Assembly: GCA_963676095.1 (NCBI GenBank)
Contig: OY781040.1
Location: 7,502,001-7,566,000, forward strand
Direction of reading: 5' to 3'
Source of the DNA: G963676095 sp963676095
GTDB lineage: Bacteria > Bacteroidota > Bacteroidia > Bacteroidales > Prolixibacteraceae
Length of the DNA stretch: 64,000 nt
The stretch's first letter is position 1, and every line of letters begins with the position of its first letter. Below the pieces are notes generated by a model. The model had not been told where the DNA came from and searched no databases. It saw only the letters and a program-made list of their open reading frames with translations. This document shows, one piece after another, positions 1 through 8,013 of this stretch. The translations under genes were made by a program, and so were the position numbers.

Positions 1-358
1 GGGTTAACAGTTGACCTGCCCGGCTGGTCCTTCTGGCATACCGGTCCAATCTACCTGTCAATTCTTGTGAAAATATTTTTTGGGAGCATCGCTTGTTCCG
101 GCAGAAAAATTTTCGAACAATTAACTTTATGTTCACCTGTTTATCTGCAATAGACAAATCCTGCAAGCTTCTGTAATAGAGACTATGAATGCTCGTACTC
201 TTTTTTCCGCATCGTGGGCAAAAACCTGATCTGGATTTGATTTCAGCAATGATCATTATTCCTGGGTCTTTAATATGAACTTCATTAATTCTTATCCCTG
301 AAAGTTGTAACAGGGCATTAAAAGGGCTAAATTTGCTCTTATTAGCAAATTGCTTCAT
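1..358 (-). CDS. ISL3-family transposase, N-terminal part (cut by window edge)
   Basis: The frame reads from an ATG at 358 down to base 1 with no stop, so only the first 119 residues are visible. They contain the N-terminal zinc ribbon of ISL3-family transposases: CPRCG near residues 47-51 and C-R-N-K-R-C near 85-90, in a basic context. This domain binds the IS ends; the DDE catalytic core lies outside the window. The family call is supported by a typical ISL3-like end (GGTTCTTCGTCATTTTTGG) 160 bp upstream of the start. The rest of the gene is unseen, so activity cannot be judged. Confidence 0.8.
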   Translation of the reverse strand, partial: MKQFANKSKFSPFNALLQLSGIRINEVHIKDPGIMIIAEIKSRSGFCPRCGKKSTSIHSLYYRSLQDLSIADKQVNIKLIVRKFFCRNKRCSQKIFSQELTGRLDRYARRTSRAGQLLT

Positions 359-518
359 TTTATATCTTAAATATTTAAATATCAGAAAGTTAAATTAGAT
401 ATAAATGTTGAGATTTGCTAATATTTTTCACTATATATTTACTTGTTTATCACATATTTATCTGTAATTTTTTATCTCTTTTTCCATCATTTTCATTCAC
501 CAAAAATGACGAAGAACC
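1..518 (-). mobile_element. ISL3-family insertion sequence, one end only
   Basis: The element covers the transposase start and about 160 bp of AT-rich upstream DNA. It ends at 518 with an ISL3-type terminal sequence beginning GGTTCTTCGTCATTTTT on the minus strand. The next 8 bp (ACTTTGAC, 519-526) should be one copy of the target duplication; the partner lies off the left edge. The element inserted into an older remnant at 519-690. Confidence 0.7.
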
Positions 519-690
519 ACTTTGACCGGAATACTCACTACAATTTTGGTTTTGCAGCTTGAAGTTATGAGGAAGCTGTTCTGCCAGGTCTTTAGGGTAG
601 TTCGTATCATACAGGAATGTGAGGCCGTTTCACCAACGTTTGGGAGGGTGTCTCACACGTGTTAGTGAAGGTTTCTCCTCTGATTGGGAA
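519..690. repeat. Remnant sharing a ~95-bp diverged repeat with 11281-11378 (inverted)
   Basis: The reverse complement of about 596-685 matches 11281-11375 at roughly three quarters of positions, including the shared 18-mer CCCAAACGTTGGTGAAAC. The two copies lie in opposite orientation and bracket three of the four integron cassettes. At 607-690 the repeat supplies the last codons of the broken recombinase. No family is recognised; it may be the end of an unrecognised transposon. Confidence 0.6.
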
Positions 691-1191
691 AGGACGGATG
701 TGGATGGTACGGCGCCCGAAGTCGATATCTGAGAGCTTCAGATTGATCACTTCCTGGCCACGCAAGCCTGCAGAATAGATCAGGCAAAGCACGATGCGGT
801 GCTTCAGTAAGCCCGGTGCTTTGAACAACTCTTTCAACTCTGATCAGTCCAGGATAACCGGCAGACGGGTATCCCCTTTCAATGAAGGTAGCGGGATAGC
901 CCGTTTATTGTTTCCCGGCAGGTGAAAATAATAACGCAAGCCATAAACGGCATGTTTAAAATTACTACGTGAAGGGGATTTTGACGACAAGGCCAGGGAG
1001 GCCAGGTATTCATTGTTCTCATCGTCGCTTACCTGTTCGGGCAACCGTCCGAAGAGAAGTGAAATTTGAGCAATCCGGCGGATGTAATTGAGAAGGGTGC
1101 TTTTGCTCTGTCCACGAAGGATGACCTGCTGTTGCAGCAGTTTGTACACTTTTTCAAAACCATCAATGGGTTGAATGGCTTTTTCAACCAA
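607..1191 (-). pseudogene. Tyrosine recombinase, N-terminal and early catalytic part, with in-frame TGA
   Basis: Two stretches in the same frame are separated by one TGA at 844-846. The first has a SAM-like core-binding domain (STLLNYIRRIAQISLLFG and FKHAVYGLRYYF). The second begins the catalytic domain with the first catalytic Arg in SAGLRGQEVINLKLSDIDF, then runs into unrelated DNA after HIRP (about 690). The later H-x-x-R, H and Tyr residues are therefore missing. The sequence resembles accessory tyrosine recombinases found with IS91-like elements in Bacteroidota more than it resembles IntI. The first stretch probably starts at TTG 1191, as no ATG fits. The gene is dead from both the stop and the truncation. 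Confidence 0.75.
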
Positions 1192-1303
1192 GGTAGGTTC
1201 GTTTCTTTTTTTTCATGATGATTAATATTATAGATTAAACATGAGACCAATTTACCAATTATCAATAACTTTGGTTTCGAGCTAGCCCGAAGGGATTTAG
1301 TTC

Positions 1304-1355
1304 AATCGAATAGCCCGCCCTGCCAGCACTTGCTGGCAGGGCGGGCTATTCGATT
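1304..1355. repeat. 52-bp palindrome made from the group II intron 3' end
   Basis: Twenty-five bases are perfectly inverted around a central CT. The right arm is identical to the last ~35 bp of the group II introns elsewhere in the window (GGCGGGCTATTCGATT and its stem). It is followed by TTATGTGGC, the cassette core. The left arm is an inverted duplicate of the same intron end. This looks like what remains of a fourth intron at the distal end of the array. Confidence 0.75.
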
Positions 1356-1366
1356 ATGTGGCATTT

Positions 1367-2053
1367 TTATTTTCTTTGTTTAATCATCCAATCATATATT
1401 TCTTGTTTTTCAAAAATATAATGAATTCCATGTCCAGCATTATCTATCCGAGTATACATAATATTTCCATTGCAATTTTGCAACCTTTTTACTAATCTAT
1501 CAGTCTCATTAACATTTATTTCAGTATCGGCAGTACCATGAAATGTCCAAATTGGAATTCTATTAATTCGACATATATCCAACGAATCATTGCAACCTCC
1601 ACATAAAGGTACTATTGCTGCTATTCTATCAGGATAGTCCATTGCGGCATGCCACGCACCAAATCCGCCCATGCTTATCCCGGTCACATAAACTCTATTG
1701 GTATCAATGCGATATTTCATTGTCAAATCCTGATATAATGAATCTAACCAATCTATCCGAGACCAATAAGTTGTATCCGGACATTGGGGTGAAGCAATTA
1801 TAAAATCATAATTATTACCTTTATCTATCAGGTATGGCAATCCATAAGCTTTGAGTTTATTTAAATCCTTGCCACGCTGAGAGCCACCATGAAGATAAAT
1901 AATCAGAGGAAATGAATCATTATGACTATTATAATCCTTTGGTAAATACAGTAAATAATTACATTTTACTTTAGGCTTAGTATTAATCTGAGAGAATATA
2001 TCTATACTAAATCCAAGAATAAAAAAAATCAATATTATTAGCTTATATCTCAT
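1367..2053 (-). CDS. Secreted alpha/beta hydrolase (esterase/PHB-depolymerase-like), integron cassette
   Basis: A protein of about 228 residues with a signal peptide (MRYKLIILIFFILGFSI). An alpha/beta hydrolase fold follows: oxyanion-type LHGGSQRG, nucleophile elbow GISMGG, an acid in HGTADTEI and the catalytic His in AGHGIH. It is probably a secreted or periplasmic carboxylesterase of the esterase/PHB-depolymerase group; the substrate is unknown. The frame is open upstream to 2092 because it reads through the attC core, but the ATG at 2053 gives a proper signal peptide. The gene sits between GTTATGTGGC and GCCACATAA as a single-gene cassette. Its AT-rich composition differs from the GC-rich operon to the right. 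Confidence 0.8.
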   Translation of the reverse strand: MRYKLIILIFFILGFSIDIFSQINTKPKVKCNYLLYLPKDYNSHNDSFPLIIYLHGGSQRGKDLNKLKAYGLPYLIDKGNNYDFIIASPQCPDTTYWSRIDWLDSLYQDLTMKYRIDTNRVYVTGISMGGFGAWHAAMDYPDRIAAIVPLCGGCNDSLDICRINRIPIWTFHGTADTEINVNETDRLVKRLQNCNGNIMYTRIDNAGHGIHYIFEKQEIYDWMIKQRK

Positions 2054-2073
2054 GCTGAACGTCATTTTTAAAT

Positions 2074-2203
2074 GCCACATAACGGTTCGCAAATATATGC
2101 AGTTGCCGACTGCGGGTTTCCTTCCTGCCGAATCGCAACGCTGTTGTAGCGGGTTGAAAACCTACAAATCTGCAGGGGAACGGCAATTGTCATATATTTT
2201 GCT
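2074..2203 (-). other. attC body of the metallophosphoesterase cassette, split by intron copy 1
   Basis: Arms fold on each other: AAATATATG-CAGTTGCC on one side and GGCAATTGTCATATATTT on the other, with one extrahelical base between the paired blocks. The outer core GCCACATAAC is at 2074-2083. The complementary core TTATGTGGC now lies at 4409-4417, beyond the intron. Length (about 130 nt) and arrangement match long attC sites. The central part is a second GC-rich inverted repeat. Confidence 0.7.
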
Positions 2204-2397
2204 GTGTGCGCCCTGCATGAGCAGAGCGCACCTGCTGAAAGCTATAGAAAAAGTTTAAAAATACAAATAAAAAGGAATAAACATAGATTCAGCAGGTGTA
2301 TTTTTCCAGAGGGTGCAAGTCCCTTATGCACCGGGGTAACGTCCGGAAGCATTAGCAAGTGGCAAGGTGGTTTGGGGTGACCCATGCACTGAAGGGG

Positions 2398-2458
2398 GCG
2401 GAGCGTAAAAAAATGTCCGGTGGACATTTTTAGCGAACGAGCCAGCATGCAGGGAAGG
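2398..2458 (+). repeat. 61-bp hairpin insert in intron 5' RNA domain (copy 1)
   Basis: Same length and layout as the two inserts in the reverse-transcriptase ORF. It has a stem AAATGTCC-GGT-GGACATTT, then a conserved tail with GAGCCAG and TGCAGGG, ending in AGG. It lies in the non-coding 5' part of the intron. Confidence 0.7.
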
Positions 2459-3650
2459 GGCAAAATCCGGTACTGACGAACAGTGAATGACGTAAAGTTT
2501 TACGGCAGTAAAACCAAATGTCCGGTGGACATTTGACGACATGAAGAGCGTAGCGGTGGCATATGAGGCTGTGAAACGAGGATAAGCAAGCACACCATTG
2601 TAACGTCCCAAGAATACCAAAATCGTTTTCCAGTAGATGTCGCAGGGATTGGATGAAGGGAAAAGCTCTTACCAGGGGATACCTTGACAATCACGTGTTT
2701 GGTTAAGTCAAAGGAGTCAGCAGAGGCCATAGTAGCTATTGGCAACGAGCCGCGAACAGATACCGCGGAGGACTCACAGGGTAGTGAAGGGCTGAACATT
2801 AGGATGTTCCAAATTCGGCGGGGAGGCATTGCCAGCCCTGGCTTAAGCGGAACAGGGTAAACGAAGTAAACGAAAATTGGAATGATTGAACAGGTACTGA
2901 ACCGACGGAATATGATGCGGGCTTACCGGCAGGTGGTGTCGAATAAAGGTTCGGCAGGCATCGATGGTATGGCAGTAACGGAACTCTATGCCCACCTGAC
3001 TAAAAACAGGGAGCAACTGGAATCTGATATCCGTACCGGTAAGTATCTGCCCAAACCCATTCTTGGGGTAGAAATACCTAAGAGCAACGGAAAATTCCGT
3101 TTATTAGGCGTGCCCACGGCAACCGATCGCATGTTGCAACAAGCCGTAGGCCAGGTTCTGGCCATCAAATGTGAGATGGGATTCGGGGATTACAGCTATG
3201 GTTTCCGGCCCAATCGCAACGCACAGCAAGCGGTACTAAAAGCACAGGAATACATCAAATTCAGGATACCGGCACATTGTTGATATCGACCTGAAAAGCT
3301 TCTTCGATGAAGTGGACCACTGTATCCTGTTGCAGTTGCTGTACCGCAAGGTCAAATGTCCGCTCACCTTGCGCCTGATCCGCAAATGGCTGAGAGCGCC
3401 GATCCAAATCAACGGCAAACTGGTCAAAAGGCGGAAAGGGGTTCCGCAAGGATCCCCGCTTAGTCCGTTACTGTCAAATATCATGCTGAATGAGCTTGAT
3501 AAGGAAATGGAGAGGCAGGGACTTCGCTACGTCAGATACGCCGATGATTTTAGTGCGTACACCAAAAGCAGATCGGAGGCCCGCAAGATCGGCAACAACT
3601 TGTTTCTATTTTTGAAAAACAAGTTGAAGTTACCGATCAACCGGGAGAGG

Positions 3651-3711
3651 GCCGACTGTAAAGAAATTGTCCGGTGGACAATTTTAAGGAGGAGCCAGGT
3701 TGAAGGGATGG
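3651..3711 (+). repeat. 61-bp hairpin insert in RT ORF, site A (copy 1)
   Basis: Stem AAATTGTCC-GGT-GGACAATTT followed by GGAGCCAGGTTG. Removing the 61 bp joins INRER to SIRRPVNFKV and restores the RT frame. The insert stays open in the incoming frame, encoding a peptide of the form ADxKExxRWxILxRSQVxG. Confidence 0.75.
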
Positions 3712-4017
3712 AGCATCCGCCGACCAGTCAACTTTAAAGTTTTGGGATACGGTTTCGTACCTACTTACCGTAAGGGAGAAAAAGGCCAATACCAACTGGT
3801 TGCAAGCGACAAAAGCTGGAAGAACCTGAAACAAAAGCTGAAAACGATCACCCGCAAGACCACCCCAATGAGTTTCGATGAGCGCATTCAAAAGCTCAAA
3901 GAAATTACCCGGGGATGGCTCAACTATTTCCGTATGGCGAGCCTGCACGGCAAGCTAAAGGAAGTGGACGGATGGCTCAGAAATCGGCTGCGGTATTGCA
4001 TCTGGCATCACTGGAGG

Positions 4018-4078
4018 GCCGACCGTAAAGAAATGTTCCGGTGGAACATTTTAGGGAGGAGCCAGGTTGCAGGGGAGG
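4018..4078 (+). repeat. 61-bp hairpin insert in RT ORF, site B (copy 1)
   Basis: Stem AAATGTTCC-GGT-GGAACATTT with the same tail as site A. Removing it joins HHWR to ERKRKNLIRLG and restores the maturase C-terminal frame. It enters in the same codon phase as site A and stays open, giving ADRKEMFRWNILGRSQVAG. Compared with site A, the stem bases have changed in pairs. Confidence 0.75.
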
Positions 4079-4419
4079 GAGCGGAAACGGAAGAACCTGA
4101 TCCGTCTGGGGGTCGATCCGGAACATGCTTACCAGTGGAGCCGTTCCCGGACGGGTGGATGGGCTATTGCCCAAAGCCCGATTTTGAGAACGACCATTAC
4201 CTTGGAGCGATTGCGAAAAAGAGGGTACGAAGCGTTGCTGACGTATTACGGAAAAGTTGCCCCACATCTTAATGAACCGCTGTATATGTGCCCGAGGTTA
4301 AAATGTCCGGTGGACATTTTGGCCGAAGGGGTGGAGCGTAGCTCGCGTACCTGCAGTGGTGTGAAAGCCTCTCCCTGTCAGCACTTGCTGGCAGGGCGGG
4401 CTATTCGATTATGTGGCGT

Positions 4420-5517
4420 TTAAAATTCTTTTCTATTCCCATTTGTATCTGCAATGTACATTTTTTCATTTTCAATTATCAATGCTGAACTATTTTCATA
4501 ATGGTCAACATCCAATCTAATTACTTTTCCTTGAAAATCTTTAGAAATGCTATCAACTGGTGTATGTCCAACAGCAATTGTATTACAATCAAGGTAAGCT
4601 AAAACGCTATCAAGTTCCGTTTCCGATATTTTATCATAATCTTCGGTTGATTCAATTAAGCCTCTATACCATAAAATCCCAAGCTCAGTCAGCAAAAAGA
4701 CAGATTCGTCTGTTTCAAAATCCTGTGTCGCAATATCTCTTCTAATTTCTGTGTTAATTTTTTTTAAGGACAAGTCATATTTTAATATCTCAGGGCTAAT
4801 TCCACCGTGAACAAATACCATATCACCAGATTTAAGTATTGAATTTTTCTCAACTAACCATTTGCCTAATTCAGTTTCTTCACTGAATAGTTGATTTATC
4901 CCTTTTTGCATTGTTTCATAATTGCGATGGTATTTCGGTGCGCAGTATACATCATAACCCAGTAAAACAATTTGTTCATGGTTTCCAAGCAAGTAATGAA
5001 CCTTTCCCCCTGATTTTTCTGCCTCTTGCTCCAAATGATATGTTAACCATAAACACTGAGTAACATATTCACCACGGTCAACCAAATCGCCAACTATCAC
5101 TAATTGTCCGTTCCCAAAAATCCAATTATAATTCGTATCAATCACCTTATTAGCAAGCAATAATTGATAATACTTTTCAAAATTCCCTTCAATATCGGAA
5201 ATAGCTATCAACTTATCAGGTACTGAAATTGAATCAACGGAGATAATCTTATCCTTCTTTAATCGGAATGTAAAAGGAGGGCAATCAATACTATCAAAAT
5301 CACAGGTAAATTCTGTTTTATCCAAATCAGAATTCGCAACTTTAATTGAATCAAAAGAGTAATCACGGTTTTGAAAAATTATCAAAGAGGAATCTGGTCG
5401 GTCAAGAATGTACGGTCCATCACTAAATGATGAAATTTGAATCTTTGTTCCATCAGTACAAGAGTGAAGAACTATTAATAATCCAATTGCGAAAATTAGA
5501 AGTGTCTTTTTTATCAT
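4420..5517 (-). CDS. Metallophosphoesterase lipoprotein, integron cassette
   Basis: 365 residues from the ATG at 5517, which gives a lipoprotein signal (MIKKTLLIFAIGLLIVLHSC). The calcineurin-like motifs are in order: AISDIEGN, GDLVDRG, LLGNHE, VHGG and GHTP. The GDxVDRG form is typical of PPP-type Ser/Thr phosphatases and related bacterial phosphatases. It is probably anchored on the periplasmic or surface side of a membrane; the substrate is unknown. The frame is open upstream to 5703, but that extension is the translated attC and is not expected to be real. The gene lies between GTTATGTGGC and GCCACATAA as a single-gene cassette. Confidence 0.85.
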   Translation of the reverse strand: MIKKTLLIFAIGLLIVLHSCTDGTKIQISSFSDGPYILDRPDSSLIIFQNRDYSFDSIKVANSDLDKTEFTCDFDSIDCPPFTFRLKKDKIISVDSISVPDKLIAISDIEGNFEKYYQLLLANKVIDTNYNWIFGNGQLVIVGDLVDRGEYVTQCLWLTYHLEQEAEKSGGKVHYLLGNHEQIVLLGYDVYCAPKYHRNYETMQKGINQLFSEETELGKWLVEKNSILKSGDMVFVHGGISPEILKYDLSLKKINTEIRRDIATQDFETDESVFLLTELGILWYRGLIESTEDYDKISETELDSVLAYLDCNTIAVGHTPVDSISKDFQGKVIRLDVDHYENSSALIIENEKMYIADTNGNRKEF

Positions 5518-5560
5518 TTTATATGTCGGTTTGTTGTTTCTCATCCTGTTGTCGCCAAAT

Positions 5561-5688
5561 GCCACATAACGGACGGAACTATATGCAGTTGGGGATTGCG
5601 GGTTGCTTTCCTGTCGAACCCCGATGCCGTTGTTGCGGGCTGCGAACTTTGTTGTCCGCACCGAAACCCCAATTGACATATAGTTTTT
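5561..5688 (-). other. attC body of the KAP cassette, split by intron copy 2
   Basis: Arms pair as AACTATATG-CAGTTGGGG against CCCCAATTGACATATAGTT, with one extrahelical base. The core GCCACATAAC is at 5561-5570. The other end of this attC, TTGTAGCC, lies at 7892-7899 on the far side of the intron. The palindromic skeleton (two paired blocks, one bulged base, a GC-rich middle) is the same as the attC at 2074-2203, though the sequence differs. Confidence 0.7.
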
Positions 5689-5881
5689 GTGTGCGCCCTG
5701 CATGAGCAGAGCGCACCTGCTGAAAGCTATAGAAAAAGTTTAAAAATACAAATAAAAAGTAATAAACATAGCTCAGCAGGTGTATTTTTCCAGAGGGTGT
5801 AAGTCCCTTATGCACCGGGGTAACGCCCGGAAGCATTAGCAAGTGGCAAGGTGGTTTGGGGTGACCCATGCACTGAAGGGG

Positions 5882-5942
5882 GCGGAGCGTAAAAAAATGT
5901 CCGGTGGACATTTTTAGCGAACGAGCCAGCATGCAGGGAAGG
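5882..5942 (+). repeat. 61-bp hairpin insert in intron 5' RNA domain (copy 2)
   Basis: Identical to 2398-2458 in the other intron copy: same AAATGTCC-GGT-GGACATTT stem and GAGCCAG tail. Confidence 0.7.
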
Positions 5943-7133
5943 GGCAAAATCCGGTACTGACGAACAGTGAATGACGTAAAGTTTTACGGCAGTAAAACCA
6001 AATGTCCGGTGGACATTTGACGACATGAAGAGCGTAGCGGTGGCATATGAGGCTGTGAAACGAGGATAAGCAAGCACACCATTGTAACGTCCCAAGAATA
6101 CCAAAATCGTTTTCCAGTAGATGTCGCAGGGATTGGATGAAGGGAAAAGCTCTTACCAGGGGATACCTTGACAATCACGTGTTTGGTTAAGTCAAAGGAG
6201 TCAGCAGAGGCCATAGTAGCTATTGGCAACGAGCCGCGAACAGATACCGCGGAGGACTCACAGGGTAGTGAAGGGCTGAACATTAGGATGTTCCAAATTC
6301 GGCGGGGAGGCATTGCCAGCCCTGGCTTAAGCGGAACAGGGTAAACGAAGTAAACGAAAATTGGAATGATTGAACAGGTACTGAACCGACGGAATATGAT
6401 GCGGGCTTACCGGCAGGTGGTGTCGAATAAAGGTTCGGCAGGCATCGATGGTATGGCAGTAACGGAACTCTATGCCCACCTGACTAAAAACAGGGAGCAA
6501 CTGGAATCTGATATCCGTACCGGTAAGTATCTGCCCAAACCCATTCTTGGGGTAGAAATACCTAAGAGCAACGGAAAATTCCGTTTATTAGGCGTGCCCA
6601 CGGCAACCGATCGCATGTTGCAACAAGCCGTAGGCCAGGTTCTGGCCATCAAATGTGAGATGGGATTCGGGGATTACAGCTATGGTTTCCGGCCCAATCG
6701 CAACGCACAGCAAGCGGTACTAAAGGCTCAGGAATACATCAATTCAGGATACCGGCACATTGTTGATATCGATCTGAAAAGCTTCTTCGATGAAGTGGAC
6801 CACTGTATCCTGTTGCAGTTGCTGTACCGCAAGGTCAAATGTCCGCTCACCTTGCGCCTGATCCGCAAATGGCTGAGAGCGCCGATCCAAATCAACGGCA
6901 AACTGGTCAAACGGCGGAAAGGGGTTCCGCAAGGATCCCCGCTTAGTCCGTTACTGTCAAATATCATGCTGAATGAGCTTGATAAGGAAATGGAGAGGCA
7001 GGGACTTCGCTACGTCAGATACGCCGATGATTTTAGTGCGTACACCAAAAGCAGATCGGAGGCCCGCAAGATCGGCAACAACTTGTTTCTATTTTTGAAA
7101 AACAAGTTGAAGTTACCGATCAACCGGGAGAGG

Positions 7134-7194
7134 GCCGACTGTAAAGAAATTGTCCGGTGGACAATTTTAAGGAGGAGCCAGGTTGAAGGGATGG
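7134..7194 (+). repeat. 61-bp hairpin insert in RT ORF, site A (copy 2)
   Basis: Matches the site A insert of copy 1. It sits between codons for INRER and SIRRPV and adds 3n+1 bases. Confidence 0.75.
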
Positions 7195-7500
7195 AGCATC
7201 CGCCGACCAGTCAACTTTAAAGTTTTGGGATACGGTTTCGTACCTACTTACCGTAAGGGAGAAAAAGGCCAATACCAACTGGTTGCAAGCGACAAAAGCT
7301 GGAAGAACCTGAAACAAAAGCTGAAAACGATCACCCGCAAGACCACCCCAATGAGTTTCGATGAGCGCATTCAAAAGCTCAAAGAAATTACCCGGGGATG
7401 GCTCAACTATTTCCGTATGGCGAGCCTGCACGGCAAGCTAAAGGAAGTGGACGGATGGCTCAGAAATCGGCTGCGGTATTGCATCTGGCATCACTGGAGG

Positions 7501-7561
7501 GCCGACCGTAAAGAAATGTTCCGGTGGAACATTTTAGGGAGGAGCCAGGTTGCAGGGGAGG
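7501..7561 (+). repeat. 61-bp hairpin insert in RT ORF, site B (copy 2)
   Basis: Matches the site B insert of copy 1. It follows TGGAGG, ends in AGG, and adds 3n+1 bases. Confidence 0.75.
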
Positions 7562-8013
7562 GAGCGGAAACGGAAGAACCTGATCCGTCTGGGGGTCGAT
7601 CCGGAACATGCTTACCAATGGAGCCGTTCCCGGATGGGGGGTTGGGCAATTGCCCAAAGCCCGATTTTGAGAACTACCATTACTTTGGAGCGATTGCGAA
7701 AAAGAGGGAACGAAGCGTTGCTGACGTATTACGGAAAAGTTGCCCCACATCTTAATGAACCGCTGTATATGTGCCCGAGGTTAAAATGTCCGGTGGACAT
7801 TTTGGCCGGAGGGGTGGAGCGTAGCTCGCGTACGTACAGTGGTGTGAAAGCCTCTCCCTGTCAGCGTTTGCTGACAGGGCGGGCTATTCGATTGTAGCCT
7901 GTGCTTATTAAATATAATCTCAATTGCATAGTGTTAAAAGGCAGGCTCTTTGACGGGTTTTGGTTGAAGGTTGATTTTGTGCGACCCGACAATGTGTCTG
8001 ACATTGTATTATT

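Larger units (their letters stand above)
2204..4409 (+). mobile_element. Group IIC-attC intron, copy 1
   Basis: The intron begins GTGTGCG (GUGYG consensus) and ends in ATTCGAT just before the cassette core TATGTGGC. It lies inside an attC and is antisense to the cassettes, as established for group IIC-attC introns that invade the attC bottom strand. It encodes a maturase without an endonuclease domain. Ends and interior are nearly identical to copy 2 (5689-7892). It also contains three 61-bp hairpin inserts and two shorter related hairpins (2515-2535, 4300-4320). Confidence 0.85.
2882..4423 (+). pseudogene. ltrA: Group II intron reverse transcriptase/maturase, copy 1 (three frame breaks)
   Basis: The start MIEQVLNRRNMMRAYRQV, the RT motif YADD (RYVRYADDFSAY), VPQGSPLSPLLSNIML and the maturase X region (RGWLNYFRMAS) are all present. 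There is no endonuclease domain, as usual for class IIC. The frame breaks near 3255, where an extra A (ATCAAATTC against ATCAATTC in copy 2) causes a frameshift. It also breaks at two 61-bp inserts (3651-3711, 4018-4078), each shifting the frame by one. The first break is unique to this copy; the inserts are shared with copy 2. The last open segment runs past the intron end to 4423, so the true C-terminus is uncertain. Confidence 0.85.
5689..7892 (+). mobile_element. Group IIC-attC intron, copy 2
   Basis: Starts GTGTGCG and ends in ATTCGAT immediately before TGTAGCC, the core of the KAP cassette. It is nearly identical to copy 1 over about 2.2 kb, so the copies spread recently or have been homogenised. 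Both the 5' exon (TATAGTTTTT) and the 3' exon differ from copy 1, which defines the intron ends. The three 61-bp inserts and the short hairpins (5999-6019, 7785-7805) are at the same internal positions. Confidence 0.85.
6366..7897 (+). pseudogene. ltrA: Group II intron reverse transcriptase/maturase, copy 2 (frame broken only by 61-bp inserts)
   Basis: The first 284 codons are continuous and include fingers and palm: GIDGMAV, FRLLGVPTATDRMLQQAV, FSYGFRP-type YSYGFRPNRNAQQAV, DIDLKSFFDEVDH and RYADDF. The frame is lost at the first insert (7134-7194), recovered in another frame from about 7183 (SIRRPVNFKVLGYGF, maturase RGWLNYFR), and lost again at the second insert (7501-7561). If both inserts are ignored, a full-length IIC maturase remains. 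Either the protein is dead and supplied in trans, or the inserts are removed or skipped during expression. Confidence 0.85.

Noticed and set aside
844..846. TGA recoding (alternative code or selenocysteine)
   Set aside because: The gene is truncated anyway and TGA ends many normal genes here; a simple nonsense mutation is enough.
2324..2829. Minus-strand ORFs of 86-109 codons, repeated at 5808-6313
   Set aside because: They lie in the structured 5' RNA of the group II introns and are identical only because the introns are.
3651..3711. Sequencing error as cause of the RT frame breaks
   Set aside because: The same 61-bp inserts occur in both intron copies at both sites, so they are real; only the extra A near 3255 in copy 1 could be an error.
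5518..5703. N-terminal extension of the metallophosphoesterase
   Set aside because: The extra codons are the attC body and the intron start; the ATG at 5517 gives a clean lipoprotein signal.
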